Shown: positions 1-9,340, counted from the stretch's first letter. The stretch is DNA of 64,000 nucleotides from Inquilinus sp. Marseille-Q2685 (GCF_916619195.1 NZ_CAKAKL010000002.1:560001-624000), one strand, 5' to 3'. Notes: generated by a model from the letters alone, not told the origin. A program made the numbers and translations.

Positions 1-489
1 CCGGCGCCCTACCAGCGTCTCGGGCGGGTTGTCCGTGGCCCGGATCGCGACGTCGGCGTCACGTTTGGACAGGTTCAGCGGCTCGTTGCTGAGCACGACG
101 TCCAGCCGAACGTCCGGGCATTCGCGCTGGAACTTCGCGAAGAGCGGGGTCAGCAGATGGATCAGCAGGGAATCGTTGGTGGTGACGCGCAGCTCGCCGG
201 CCGGCGAGATGGTCCGGCCCGCGACCTTGCGGGTGAAGCCGGTGATGTCGTCGTCGAGACGGGTCGCCAGCTCCACCATCTCCTCGCCGACCGGGGTCAG
301 GACGTAGCCGGAGCGATGCCGCTCGAACAGCGTCGTGCCGAGGGCCTGCTCGACCTGCCCGAGGCGCCGGAACACCGTGGAGTGGTTGAGGCCGAGCTGG
401 GCGGCCGCTCCGGGCAGGCCCCGGGCATCCGCGATCGCCTTGATCAGGCGGAAATCGTCCCAGGAGATGTTGCCGAAGGGCTCGCCCAT
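1..489 (-). CDS. LysR-family transcriptional regulator (partial, C-terminus outside window)
   Basis: The first 163 codons of a LysR-type regulator run off the left edge of the window. Residues 13-60 form the winged helix-turn-helix (GAAAQLGLNHSTVFRRL near 27-43), followed by the linker helix and the start of the effector domain (GELRVTTNDSLLIHLLTPLF). The ATG at 489 follows a G-rich stretch (GGATCGGGGAT). It is divergent from the ring-cleaving dioxygenase with about 190 bp between them, the usual LysR geometry, so it probably regulates that gene and itself. The effector is unknown; a phenol or quinone is a guess from the target. Confidence 0.9.
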   Translation of the reverse strand, partial: MGEPFGNISWDDFRLIKAIADARGLPGAAAQLGLNHSTVFRRLGQVEQALGTTLFERHRSGYVLTPVGEEMVELATRLDDDITGFTRKVAGRTISPAGELRVTTNDSLLIHLLTPLFAKFQRECPDVRLDVVLSNEPLNLSKRDADVAIRATDNPPETLVGRR

Positions 490-566
490 ATCCCCGATCC
501 CGTGCGTGTCGTGAACAGCGATGCGGCGAGGTTTGTCCTTTCCGCTGCGCAAGTCGAATTGCCAAA

Positions 567-586
567 ATGCAGGAGCATCTTTGCAT
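567..586. promoter_or_regulatory. Candidate LysR operator between divergent genes
   Basis: ATGCA and TGCAT half-sites separated by 10 bp form a 20-bp dyad inside the divergent intergenic region. The layout resembles the T-N11-A class of LysR boxes. No promoter hexamers are clear nearby, so this is an inference from position and symmetry. Confidence 0.35.
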
Positions 587-679
587 GGACGCAAGCGGTT
601 GGCCATCGGCCCGCAGCGCCGGAGGCATTATCTGAAGGGCCACGGCGGGCCGATCGGGCTCGCGATCCGGAGGCATATC

Positions 680-1612
680 ATGCGCAGCAACGGCATTCAT
701 CACGTCACGGCGATCGCGGGGCCGGCCCGGCGGAACCTGGAATTCTACACCCGGGTGCTCGGGCTCCGCCTGGTGAAGAAGACGGTCAATTTCGACGATC
801 CCGGCACCTATCACCTCTACTACGGCGACGAGACCGGCCAGCCGGGCAGCATCCTGACCTTCTTCCCCTGGGCGCATGTCGCGCCGGGACGCCTGGGCGT
901 CGGCGAGACCCAGGAGACGGTGTTCCGCGTGCCGGAAGGGTCGATCGGCTACTGGGTCCAGCGCTTCGTCGAGAAGGGCGTGCCGCACCAGGCCGTCGAG
1001 CAGCGCTTCGGCGAGACGGTGCTGGCCTTCAAGGACCCGGACGGCATGCGCCTGGCCCTCGTCGCGGTGCCGGGGATCGAGGCCGAGCCCGGCTGGGCCG
1101 GCGGCGACGTCCCCGCGGAGCATGCGGTCCGCGGCTTCCACAGCGTCAGCCTGCTGCTGGAGGATGCGGCGCCGACCGGTGCGGTGCTGGCCGACGTATT
1201 CGGCTTCACCGAGGTCGGGCGGGAGGGGGCCGTGGTCCGCTACCGGGCCGGCGACACCGCGATCGGCGGTATCGTCGACCTGCGGGCGGCCGGCGGGTTC
1301 CTGCCCAGCCGCCCCGGCGCCGGGTCGGTGCACCACATCGCCTTCCGCGCGGCCGACGATGCGGCCCAGGCCGAGATGGTGAAGCGGCTGGCCGAGAACC
1401 ACCGGCTGCCGACCACCGAACAGAAGGACCGCAACTATTTCCGCTCCGTCTATTTCCGGGAGCCGGGGCATGTCCTGTTCGAGATCGCCACGGACATCCC
1501 GGGCTTCGCGGTCGACGAGCCGGCGGGCACGCTCGGCCAGGCCCTGAAGCTGCCGCAGTTCCTCGAGCCGCATCGTGCCGAGATCGAGCGGGTCCTGCCG
1601 ACGGTCGACTGA
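680..1612 (+). CDS. Ring-cleaving dioxygenase, VOC superfamily (MhqO/LinE-like)
   Basis: A 310-residue two-module vicinal-oxygen-chelate protein of the type annotated as ring-cleaving or hydroquinone dioxygenase. The N-terminal module opens with GIHHVTAI (His7/His8); the C-terminal module has SVHHIAF (His218/219) and GHVLFEIAT (Glu268), the expected Fe(II) ligands. The ATG at 680 is chosen over upstream in-frame starts because GGAG precedes it at 669-672 and the domain begins at once. The alpha/beta hydrolase follows 76 bp downstream, the mhqO-mhqD pairing known from quinone-stress loci of Bacillus. The substrate is not proven by sequence. Confidence 0.85.
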   Translation: MRSNGIHHVTAIAGPARRNLEFYTRVLGLRLVKKTVNFDDPGTYHLYYGDETGQPGSILTFFPWAHVAPGRLGVGETQETVFRVPEGSIGYWVQRFVEKGVPHQAVEQRFGETVLAFKDPDGMRLALVAVPGIEAEPGWAGGDVPAEHAVRGFHSVSLLLEDAAPTGAVLADVFGFTEVGREGAVVRYRAGDTAIGGIVDLRAAGGFLPSRPGAGSVHHIAFRAADDAAQAEMVKRLAENHRLPTTEQKDRNYFRSVYFREPGHVLFEIATDIPGFAVDEPAGTLGQALKLPQFLEPHRAEIERVLPTVD

Positions 1613-1688
1613 CCTCCATCACCGTTGCCGGACGCTGCGACCGCCGCCGCGTCCGGTCCCCTTCATGCCAGACAACGGAGCTTGCGCG

Positions 1689-2339
1689 ATGACCCAGGCG
1701 CAGTCCTTCATCCATCGGTTCGAGCCCGGCCGGGAGCCGGGGGCGCCGCCGCTCCTGCTGCTGCACGGCACGGGCGGCGACGAGGCGGACCTGCTGCCGC
1801 TGGGCCGGGCCGTCGCCCCGGGCTCGGCGCTGCTGTCGCCCCGCGGCAAGGTGCTGGAGGGCGGGATGCCGCGCTTCTTCCGCCGGATTCGGGAGGGCGT
1901 GTTCGACGAGGAGGACGTCCGGGCCCGGGCGCATGAGCTCGCGGATTTCATCGCCGAGGCCCGGGCCGCCTACGGGCTGCAGGCGCCGGTGGCGCTCGGC
2001 TTCTCCAACGGGGCGAACATCGCCGCCGCCGTGCTTCAGCTGCGGCCGGAGGCGCTGGCCGGCGCCATCCTGCTCAGGGCGATGGTACCGCTCGGCGATC
2101 CTCCGCCGGCGCAGCTGCGGGGCAAGCCGGTGCTGCTGCTGTCGGGCCAGCTGGACCCGATCGTGCCGGCCGACAACGCGGCGCGCCTTGCCGGGCTGCT
2201 CAGAAACGCCGGCGCCGTCGTCCAGCATCGGATCCTGCCGACCGGACACGGCCTGTCGCAGGCCGATGTCGCGACCACGAGCGCCTGGCTCCAGGAGTTC
2301 GCAGCGGCATCGCCGTCCCCGGCCGGTCAGCACGGCTAA
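1689..2339 (+). CDS. Alpha/beta hydrolase, carboxylesterase/MhqD-like
   Basis: A 216-residue cytoplasmic alpha/beta hydrolase of the phospholipase/carboxylesterase (YpfH/MhqD) group. Visible are the oxyanion motif LLLHGTGGDE (about 20-29), the nucleophile elbow GFSNGAN (Ser106), the acid in SGQLDPIVP (Asp156) and the catalytic His in PTGHGLS (His187), so the triad is complete. The ATG at 1689 has GGAG 9-10 bases upstream; an in-frame ATG 24 bases earlier is the alternative. It lies just downstream of the dioxygenase and is probably co-transcribed, perhaps hydrolysing ring-cleavage products or quinone-derived esters. Confidence 0.85.
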   Translation: MTQAQSFIHRFEPGREPGAPPLLLLHGTGGDEADLLPLGRAVAPGSALLSPRGKVLEGGMPRFFRRIREGVFDEEDVRARAHELADFIAEARAAYGLQAPVALGFSNGANIAAAVLQLRPEALAGAILLRAMVPLGDPPPAQLRGKPVLLLSGQLDPIVPADNAARLAGLLRNAGAVVQHRILPTGHGLSQADVATTSAWLQEFAAASPSPAGQHG

Positions 2340-2398
2340 GGGCCCCGTTCGAAGGCGACGCCCAGATCGGCAAGCCCTCTCCCAAGAATGCCGCCGCG

Positions 2399-3394
2399 TT
2401 ATCGGTCGTCCGCCGGCCGCGTCTTCGGGAGCATGCCCGTCGCTGGTCCCTTTCCGCGGCCGGACCGGGGCGGCCCGCCGAAGTGCTTCTTGTACAGCCG
2501 GTAGAAGGTCGACGCGTTGCTGAAGCCGTAGTCGAGCAGGACGGTCGTCACCTTCTTCGTCCCGAGCTCGAGCTCGCGGTGGGCGGCTTCCAGCCTCATG
2601 GTGATGATGGTCTCGCGCAGGGAAACGCCCATCCGCTCGAACAGGCCGTACAGCTTCCGCGGCGAGATCTCGAAATGCCGGGCGATGGACTCGGACGAGA
2701 GCACCTGGCTGGCCAGGTTCTCGGCGATGTGCATCTTGATCTGCTCATACAGCAGCCGGTCCCTGTCGTGGGGCCTCGACGGAGCCATGCCCAGCAGGTA
2801 GGCGCGGATGATCTCGACCAGATGATTGAAGGATGGAACCTCCGGAATGGAGGTCAGCTCCGCCCCCTGGTCGGTGGTCATCAGCTCGTTGTGGAACCGG
2901 ATATAGGTCGTGATCGCCTCGCTGTTGATCACCGCCAGGGCGTCCAGGCCAGGGAACAGGATCTCGGCATCCTGGGTGATGTGGAGCCAGTCGAGGAGGC
3001 AGGAGCGCCCGGAATCCTTCTCCAGGACCAGGTCGAAGTCGCAGCCGCCGTCGATGACGACGGCTGCCCCCGGCTTCAGCCGGACCGTCTGGTCCTTGAT
3101 CAGGAGCGCGCAGCTGTTCCCGGTGGCGATGACGAGGCAGTGGGCGGGGATGCCGGGCCCGCTGCGGCGGCGGAGGATTCCGGGCGTGCAGAAGAGGCGC
3201 AGGGACCGATGGTCCTCGACGATGCCGAGCTTGGCCGTCACCCGGAACGGCACATCGGTCGTCGGCACGAAGTCGGCGTGCAGCAGCGGCTGGCAGAATT
3301 GCGACCGGAAATAGTCGACGCCCCCTTCGTACAGCATCGAGCCGGATGTCGTGACCCGCTGCCCGGCCGAGACGGTTTGGTGGGGGATGGCCAT
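2399..3394 (-). CDS. AraC-family transcriptional regulator (paralogue 1 of 3)
   Basis: A 331-residue regulator with an N-terminal ligand-binding-type region and a C-terminal AraC/XylS domain (about 215-315). The second helix-turn-helix ends in SNASTFYRLYKKHFG. The N-terminus (GSMLYEGGVDYFRSQFCQPLL) and C-terminus align by eye with the proteins at 4243 and 6518, showing common ancestry. The ATG at 3394 has AGGA just upstream. It is convergent with the hydrolase gene and has no adjacent structural gene, so its target cannot be inferred. About 20 extra residues follow the HTH compared with the paralogues. Confidence 0.88.
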   Translation of the reverse strand: MAIPHQTVSAGQRVTTSGSMLYEGGVDYFRSQFCQPLLHADFVPTTDVPFRVTAKLGIVEDHRSLRLFCTPGILRRRSGPGIPAHCLVIATGNSCALLIKDQTVRLKPGAAVVIDGGCDFDLVLEKDSGRSCLLDWLHITQDAEILFPGLDALAVINSEAITTYIRFHNELMTTDQGAELTSIPEVPSFNHLVEIIRAYLLGMAPSRPHDRDRLLYEQIKMHIAENLASQVLSSESIARHFEISPRKLYGLFERMGVSLRETIITMRLEAAHRELELGTKKVTTVLLDYGFSNASTFYRLYKKHFGGPPRSGRGKGPATGMLPKTRPADDR

Positions 3395-4242
3395 CGTCCT
3401 GCGTCACCGGAAGGGGGAGGAGGGGGCGGTGCGGCATTCGCGACCTCGGCCTCGCCAGGTCAGGCGGCGAGGGGCGGGTCATCTGCATGCATCCGATATA
3501 GCGGGGTTGCCGGGCCGGTTGGCGCGGCTTGGGATGTCGTCCCGCGCAGATATATTATCAAATTATGCAAGGCATTATCGTTTGCTGCGGCGGTCTGCGG
3601 GCTGCGCCGGATGAGACATTGCGGCCCTGCCCGGCGAGACGGTCACCCTTGTCTCATGCCTTGGACCAAGATTTGCCCCGACGCAATCACTGCCCGAGAT
3701 TTTTATTTTAACAAAAGACATGTCGTGACGATCGGGTCGCCGGCCGGTCCGCGGGAATCCTCGCTTTCGGGGAACGTTCCCTTTAGGGTCAGGGCAGCCA
3801 TGTAGCGAAGACCGATGAGCCAGTGTACAAGCGGCCCCAGCTTTTTTCTCCAGATCATGATGTTTTTCCGGAGTGTAAAATGAAAAAATATTCCCAAAAA
3901 CACCCTCAAAGAAAACTATTGTTATTTAAATGAAGCATGCTTAGTTATCGATGCGGGTCGAGGACGGGGAAGTAGAGGGGCATCCATGGGCTACGTGAAC
4001 CTGTCTCGCTTTCCCGATCGGGCGCCCGCGATTCAGCTGGGCGCAAGCCAGTCCTTGCCGGCGCGGAGCGGCCGTTGACCGGGCTTCCGGCCGAGGGCCG
4101 AAGACGCCCGTCCTGGAGTTGCCTCTGGTGCCGATGCCGCGAGGCCTGCGGCGGAGGATGGCCCTATGCTCTTCATGAGAGTAAAATCCTAAACAAGGGC
4201 CAAAAGACTGCATCGCATGAATGACGCTGCAGGCATTGGGAG
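3395..4242. other. 848-bp AT-enriched spacer without a recognisable gene
   Basis: No convincing coding region is seen between the two AraC paralogues. Short open frames (for example 3703-3909 minus) have no recognisable domain or good ribosome site. The stretch around 3690-3950 is markedly AT-rich against the surrounding DNA. An 8-bp inverted repeat, ATGAGACA at 3611-3618 and TGTCTCAT at 3650-3657, is the only structured element noticed. Confidence 0.5.
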
Positions 4243-5148
4243 ATGCGAGAGAGTTCCGCCTGTGGATCCATCCTCTGCGCCCGCCTGGACGAGCACTTCC
4301 GGCGGCTGTGCCAGCCGCTCCTCGATTCCTCGCTGGATCCGCTGGGCGATCGGTCCGCTCCGGCCGACCTGCGGTTCGGCTTCATCGGCCGGCACAGGGC
4401 CATCCACATCCGTTCGGGCCCCGGCGCGATCCGTCGCCCGGCCGGGGGGGCGGCCCGGCTCGGCGACCATTTTCTCATCCTCGTGCCCGGGAGCGCATGC
4501 CTGCTGATCACGGGGCAGCAGCGACGCATCCTCGTCCCCGGCATGGTCGCCGCCATCGACGGCGATCAGGGCTTCGAGCTGCAGCTGGGCGGCGCGGGCG
4601 GCGAGAGCCATGTGGTCGACTGGCTGCACATCGCCGCCCCCGGCCCGCCCGAGCTGCGCCGGATGGCCGGCTGCATCGCCCTGACCAGCGGCATGCTGGC
4701 CCGCTACGTCTCCAAGCATGCGAGGCTGATCGTCCAGGAGGCCGGGACGGACGAGCCGCTGGCGGCGCGGATGCCGATCTTCGACTACATCCGCCGCGCG
4801 ATCAGGGACTATGTGCAGCAGGCGGATGCGGCGGAGCCCGAGGGGCTGCGGCTGCTCCGCCGGATCCGGTCCTTCATCGAGGGCCATGTGCGGCACCCGC
4901 ATCTGGGGGCCGATCTGATCGCGCGGGAATTCGGCATCTCGAAGCGGAAGCTGTACGCCGTCGTCAGCGACAACGGCGCCTCGCTGCACGACATGATCAT
5001 GGAGGCGCGGCTGGAAGCGGCGCATCGGGTCATCGAGGCCGGCGGACAGAAGATGGCGAGCCTGATCCGGGACCACGGCTTCACCAACGCGTCGACCTTC
5101 TACCGCAACTACAAGCGCCGCTTCGGCCGGACACCGCGGGCCGGATAG
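4243..5148 (+). CDS. AraC-family transcriptional regulator (paralogue 2 of 3)
   Basis: A 301-residue AraC/XylS regulator. The N-terminal half contains CGSILCARLDEHFRRLCQPLL, matching the other two paralogues, and a conserved linker PIFDYIRRAIRDY that recurs as PIFDYIGVAIRDY in the protein at 6518. The C-terminal DNA-binding domain (about 205-300) has ISKRKLYAVVSDNGASL and NASTFYRNYKRRFGRTPRA. The ATG at 4243 is preceded by GGGAG. It is convergent with the LacI-type gene. The ligand and target are unknown. Confidence 0.88.
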   Translation: MRESSACGSILCARLDEHFRRLCQPLLDSSLDPLGDRSAPADLRFGFIGRHRAIHIRSGPGAIRRPAGGAARLGDHFLILVPGSACLLITGQQRRILVPGMVAAIDGDQGFELQLGGAGGESHVVDWLHIAAPGPPELRRMAGCIALTSGMLARYVSKHARLIVQEAGTDEPLAARMPIFDYIRRAIRDYVQQADAAEPEGLRLLRRIRSFIEGHVRHPHLGADLIAREFGISKRKLYAVVSDNGASLHDMIMEARLEAAHRVIEAGGQKMASLIRDHGFTNASTFYRNYKRRFGRTPRAG

Positions 5149-5163
5149 GTCAGGCGGCCTGGC

Positions 5164-6207
5164 CTAGGTGCGCTCTCCCGGCGCCCTCCGCGGGGCGCCC
5201 GTGCTGGCCCGCAGGAGGAGCCGGCTCGGCAGCGTCGTCTTCAGCGGCGGCACGGCGGCGACGTCCTCCAGGAGCTGCAGCATGACGTCCGCGGCCCGAA
5301 TCCCGAGATCCCGGGTCGGCTGCGCCAGAGAGGTCAGGGGCGGATCGCAGAATGCGCCGACGGCGGCCCCGTCGAAGCCGAGGACCGAGACGTCGCCGGG
5401 CACGGCGACGCCATGCGGTCGGACCGTGCCGATGAACGAGATCGCGGCGTCGTCGGCGCAGCAGACGACGGCGGTGGGGCGCCGCTCCATCGCCAGATAC
5501 GTCTGCGCCGCCTCGACACCGGCCTCGAGGCCGGCGTTGAACCCGAGACACCCCCCATGGCGGATGACGGCCCGCGCGGAGAGGCCTGCCGTCGCCAGGG
5601 CGTCGAGCACCCCCGCGAATCGCTCGGCCTCGTGATAGCTGCCTGGCGGGCCGGCGACATAGAGGAACGACCGATGGCCAAGGGCGATCAGGTGAAGCAC
5701 GCCGTCGCGCATCGCGCCGCGATCGTTGGTGACGACGCTCGGAATGCCGGCCTCGCTGCGGTCGATCAGCAGCGACACGATCGGGATGTAGGCATCGGTG
5801 AGCGACCGCCGCCCGTAGGACGGCAGGGCCGCAGCGCCGAACACGACCACGCCGCGGATGGCGCCGTCGAAGGCCTGGCCGAGGATGTGTCTCTCCGCGG
5901 CCGGGGAGTTGCGATTGCAGAAGAGGAGATCGAAGCCGCTTCCCGACAGCGTGGCGGAGAGGCTCTGCACCACCGCCGGAATGATCTGGGCGACCCCGAA
6001 ATTGGTGTTCGGGCCCGGCAGGGTGGCCATGATGTTCGTGGATCTGCCGGCGCGCAGGCTCTGTGCCGCGGCGTTCGGGATATAGCCGAGCTGCTCGGCC
6101 GCGGCGGCGATGCGCCGCCGGGTCGCCTCGTTGACCCGGCCTGGAACGGCGAGGGCGCGGCTGACCGTCGAGGTCGCGACGCCCGCCAACCGTGCGACGT
6201 CGCTCAT
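5164..6207 (-). CDS. LacI-family transcriptional regulator
   Basis: A LacI/GalR repressor of about 347 residues. It begins MSDVARLAGVATSTVSRAL, a canonical LacI helix-turn-helix, with the hinge helix at AAAQSLRAGRSTNIMA, and continues into a periplasmic-binding-like domain (IPIVSLLID, FLYVAGPPGS, VLGFDGAAVG). An in-frame ATG 42 bases earlier (6249) would add 14 residues; the shorter start is preferred because LacI proteins begin at the HTH. It probably binds a sugar-like ligand, but no sugar genes are adjacent. It sits between two paralogous AraC genes. Confidence 0.88.
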   Translation of the reverse strand: MSDVARLAGVATSTVSRALAVPGRVNEATRRRIAAAAEQLGYIPNAAAQSLRAGRSTNIMATLPGPNTNFGVAQIIPAVVQSLSATLSGSGFDLLFCNRNSPAAERHILGQAFDGAIRGVVVFGAAALPSYGRRSLTDAYIPIVSLLIDRSEAGIPSVVTNDRGAMRDGVLHLIALGHRSFLYVAGPPGSYHEAERFAGVLDALATAGLSARAVIRHGGCLGFNAGLEAGVEAAQTYLAMERRPTAVVCCADDAAISFIGTVRPHGVAVPGDVSVLGFDGAAVGAFCDPPLTSLAQPTRDLGIRAADVMLQLLEDVAAVPPLKTTLPSRLLLRASTGAPRRAPGERT

Positions 6208-6517
6208 CAGCGGTCCACAACTCCGGCCGTTCCCGCGTCGTCCTGCCATGGCTCGTCCATGTTCTCATCCGCCCAGTCTCATCCGCCAGCAGAGTGTTGC
6301 AAATGTGACGGCCGGCGGTGGAGGTACAGCGGAGCGCGGCGGGCCGGAAGAAAGATCTTGCAAACAGTCCGACGATCATTATGGTCGGCAAACGATTGCC
6401 ATGCATCGGCCGGAACGGGCAACGACGTCCGGTCCGCGATGCCGGCCCGCCCCGGCCCCGGACGCAGGCAGCTCTGCCTGCCGGGGCCGCCGACCCTGCA
6501 TTCACATCGACCGACCG

Positions 6518-7453
6518 ATGCCCCGGCAAGCGTCCCCCGTCACCCCAAGACCAGGCAGCTCCGTCTCCGGATCGATTCTCTACGCGGATGCGGAGGCGTT
6601 CGCCTGCCAGGTCTGCGGCCCCGTGCTCAGGGCGGCGTTCGAGCCGGACGGCAAGGATTTCCGCGCCGCGATCCGGTTCAGCATCCTCGGCAGCAGCGGG
6701 GCGGCGCATCTGCGCATCACCCCGGGCGTGCTCACGCGCCGCGGCGGCCGGGGTGGCGACGCAGGGCCGCATGTCCTCGTCCTGGTCCTGCGCGGCAACG
6801 GCCTGCTGACGGCGGGCGGGGCCCGGCGGCCGCTGTCGCCGAACTCGGTCGCCGTCCTCAGCGGCGACCTGGAGTTCAGCCTGGCCCTGTCGGCCGGGGA
6901 GGCCGGCAGCTGCGAGCTGGATCTGCTCCAGGTGGCCGGGGCCGAGCCGCCGGCCCTGGCGAAGGCATCCGGCGTCAGGGTGACGAAGAGCGCCTCGCTG
7001 GCGGATTACATCGTCGGCCTGGCCGAACTGGTCCAGCCGGAAGGCGGCGACATCGGGCCGTGCCAGCGGGACATCCCGATCTTCGACTATATCGGCGTGG
7101 CGATCCGGGACTATCTGGCGCAGGAGGAGAGGGAGGAGGGGCCGCGCCGCGACCACGGCCTCTACCACAGGATCAGGGCGTTCATCGACCGGAACGTGAA
7201 GAACCAGGCTCTCGGCGCCGACCTGCTGGCCCGCGAGTTCGCCATCTCGAAGCGCAAGCTGTACAGCATCTTCTACGACAGCCGAGCCTCCCTGCACGAG
7301 ACGATCATGACCGCACGGCTCGAAGCCGCGCGGCGGGAGATCGAGGCGGGCGGGCAGAAGGTGGCGAGCGTGATCCTGGATCACGGCTTCTCCAACCCAT
7401 CGACCTTCTATCGCAACTACAAGCGCCATTTCGGCCGCGTGCCGCGCGCATAG
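6518..7453 (+). CDS. AraC-family transcriptional regulator (paralogue 3 of 3)
   Basis: A 311-residue AraC/XylS regulator closely resembling the protein at 4243. GSILYADAEAFACQVCGPVL lies near residue 18, the linker PIFDYIGVAIRDYL in the middle, and the HTH domain ends in SNPSTFYRNYKRHFGRVPRA. The ATG at 6518 is chosen by alignment with the paralogues; no strong ribosome site is visible and an upstream start (6401) remains possible. It is divergent from the LacI gene, with about 310 bp between the two starts. Confidence 0.85.
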   Translation: MPRQASPVTPRPGSSVSGSILYADAEAFACQVCGPVLRAAFEPDGKDFRAAIRFSILGSSGAAHLRITPGVLTRRGGRGGDAGPHVLVLVLRGNGLLTAGGARRPLSPNSVAVLSGDLEFSLALSAGEAGSCELDLLQVAGAEPPALAKASGVRVTKSASLADYIVGLAELVQPEGGDIGPCQRDIPIFDYIGVAIRDYLAQEEREEGPRRDHGLYHRIRAFIDRNVKNQALGADLLAREFAISKRKLYSIFYDSRASLHETIMTARLEAARREIEAGGQKVASVILDHGFSNPSTFYRNYKRHFGRVPRA

Positions 7454-7878
7454 CGGGCGCCGCTCCAGGATCAAAGAAACAGCGTGAAGCGATTCTCCGG
7501 AGATCCGAATTCTTCTTGTTTCATAAAATAAAAAATAAAATATTATTAATATCAGCACATCAGAAATCTGATGATTGCCACCCAGAATGCGCTGTCTGCG
7601 AAGACAATTGCTCATTCTAGGACACCAGTCTGCACCAGATGCCACGTCTGGTGATGCAGCATCCGGAAATATGCAGATGTTCTCGGGGGCGACCCTGATC
7701 GAGGGACGATGTTCCAGAGTCATATTTCCGAAGATGTTGTCATCATTTCGTCATGCTGGGCTGCCGGTGCAGACCATAGGAAGGCATGCCGTGCAGGACG
7801 GCGGTGTCGCCCGTGCCGTCGAGCCGACAGACATCGAGCTTCGAGGATTTCGGCCCATCTCGGCGCGGGAGGGGCGGA
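7454..7878. other. 425-bp AT-rich spacer with two palindromes
   Basis: This is non-coding as far as can be seen. An A/T-rich tract spans about 7520-7552. A near-perfect palindrome, CATCAGA-AA-TCTGATG, lies at 7558-7573. A second inverted repeat, CACCAGA and TCTGGTG separated by seven bases, lies at 7633-7653. They precede the AraC gene at 7879 and could be operators or RNA hairpins; neither has a T-run of the kind expected for a terminator. Confidence 0.5.
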
Positions 7879-9186
7879 ATGAACCGATCGGGCGATCGGT
7901 CTTTCGGAAACGGTGCGGCCGCCGGCGCTCCGCCCGGGCTCGTCCCCGCGATCCCGGGCGGGCCTGCAGCGGACCTTTCGCTCCCGCCGATGGGGGCGTC
8001 GCTCGGCCTCGGCGCCCGGCCGGCGCTGTCGCGCGAAGGCCCCCGCCTTCGGCCTGTGCCCCGGCCGTCCGTGTGCGCGGGATGGGAAGACCGCGTCCAG
8101 CTCGACCATTATCGCGACGTGCTGGAGTGGGAGCCGCTCCCGCCGCAGCCGCACGATCTCGGCGACCGCCGGCCGTCGGTGCCGCGCGGCATCTCGACCC
8201 TGGCCTATGCGCCGGAGCAGCAATTCGAGGTCTGGCGCTCCCATCTCGGCTCGATGCTGGACGCCCGCCTGCCGCCCGGGGTGACGCCGGCGGCCGGCTT
8301 CCTTGCGGAATTCATGGTCTGCGGCCTGGGGGGCCTGTCCGTGGCCTTCGGCCATGCCGACGCCTATTCCTACAGCCATGTCCTGGGCCAGTCGGGTCCC
8401 GGGGCCCGCCGGACCCCGGTCGGCTGCTGGAGCCTGATCCTGCTGACGGTCGGGGAACTCTGGGTCGAAGGCCCGGACGGCGAGACCCATGTCCGGCCGG
8501 GCGAGCTGTTCCTGATGTCCCTGGACGAGCCGTTCCGGGGGCGCGCGACCCGCTATGGCGGGCTGTTCCTGACGCTGCCGCGGGACATGTTCGCCGCCGC
8601 CGCCGCGAACTTCGACAGCGCCTCGGGCGCCGTGCTGACCGGCCCGCTCGCCGCCCTGCTGGTCGACTATCTGCGCAGCCTCGAGGCGCGGCTGATCGGC
8701 ATGACGGTGGAGGATCTGGTGCTGGCGGGGCGGGCCCCCGCCCAGATGCTGGCGGCCTGCGTCGGGCCGTCCCGCGACCGGCAGGAGCAGGCGCGCGGCA
8801 CCATCGCCTCGATCCTGTTCGACCGTGCCCGCCCCCACATCCAGGCCCATTTCGGCGACCCCGAACTGACGCCGGAGCGCGTGGCCCAGGACCTGCGCGT
8901 CTCGCGCTCGAATCTCTACCGGGTGTTCGAGCAGGCCGGCGGTGTGTCGCGCTACATCCAGCAATGCCGCCTGTTCGCCGCCCACGCCGCCCTGACCCAT
9001 GAGAGCGGGCGGCGGATCCAGGACATCGCCTACAGCTGCGGCTTCAAGCTGGCCTCGGACTTCACCCGGGCGTTCCGCCGCGAATTCGGCTACAGCCCGC
9101 GCGAAGCCCGCGAGGCTTGGCGCAAGCCTGCGGGGCCGGCCGTCCGGGAGCCGCGGCCCGGCCTGGCGCCCGCGCCGGCGGAGTGA
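7879..9186 (+). CDS. AraC-family transcriptional regulator (unrelated to the three paralogues)
   Basis: A 435-residue protein with a long N-terminal region rich in Pro, Gly and Ala, an AraC-binding-domain-like central part (WSLILLTVGELWVEGPDGE) and a C-terminal AraC HTH pair (VAQDLRVSRSNLYRVFEQAGG, then IAYSCGFKLASDFTRAFRREFG). The ATG at 7879 follows GGGAGGGGCGGA; an upstream frame is open to 7786 but lacks such a site. The domain layout is FeaR-like. The last 30 residues are a low-complexity tail. The target is unknown. Confidence 0.85.
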   Translation: MNRSGDRSFGNGAAAGAPPGLVPAIPGGPAADLSLPPMGASLGLGARPALSREGPRLRPVPRPSVCAGWEDRVQLDHYRDVLEWEPLPPQPHDLGDRRPSVPRGISTLAYAPEQQFEVWRSHLGSMLDARLPPGVTPAAGFLAEFMVCGLGGLSVAFGHADAYSYSHVLGQSGPGARRTPVGCWSLILLTVGELWVEGPDGETHVRPGELFLMSLDEPFRGRATRYGGLFLTLPRDMFAAAAANFDSASGAVLTGPLAALLVDYLRSLEARLIGMTVEDLVLAGRAPAQMLAACVGPSRDRQEQARGTIASILFDRARPHIQAHFGDPELTPERVAQDLRVSRSNLYRVFEQAGGVSRYIQQCRLFAAHAALTHESGRRIQDIAYSCGFKLASDFTRAFRREFGYSPREAREAWRKPAGPAVREPRPGLAPAPAE

Positions 9187-9340
9187 GCCGGCGGCCGCGG
9201 CGCCTGCTGCAGCCGCGGCACCGGCAGGCCTGCGCGAGATCCTTCGGAACCGCGGCCTGTCCCTTGTCGTCATTCCCGTGAAGGCGCTCCGGCATCGACA
9301 CATCGATAGGCGGTATCGGGCGGGCGTACGCACAGGCGGC

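Noticed and set aside
3703-3909. 68-codon minus-strand frame in the AT-rich spacer
   Set aside because: No ribosome site, no recognisable motif, and the composition follows the local AT richness.
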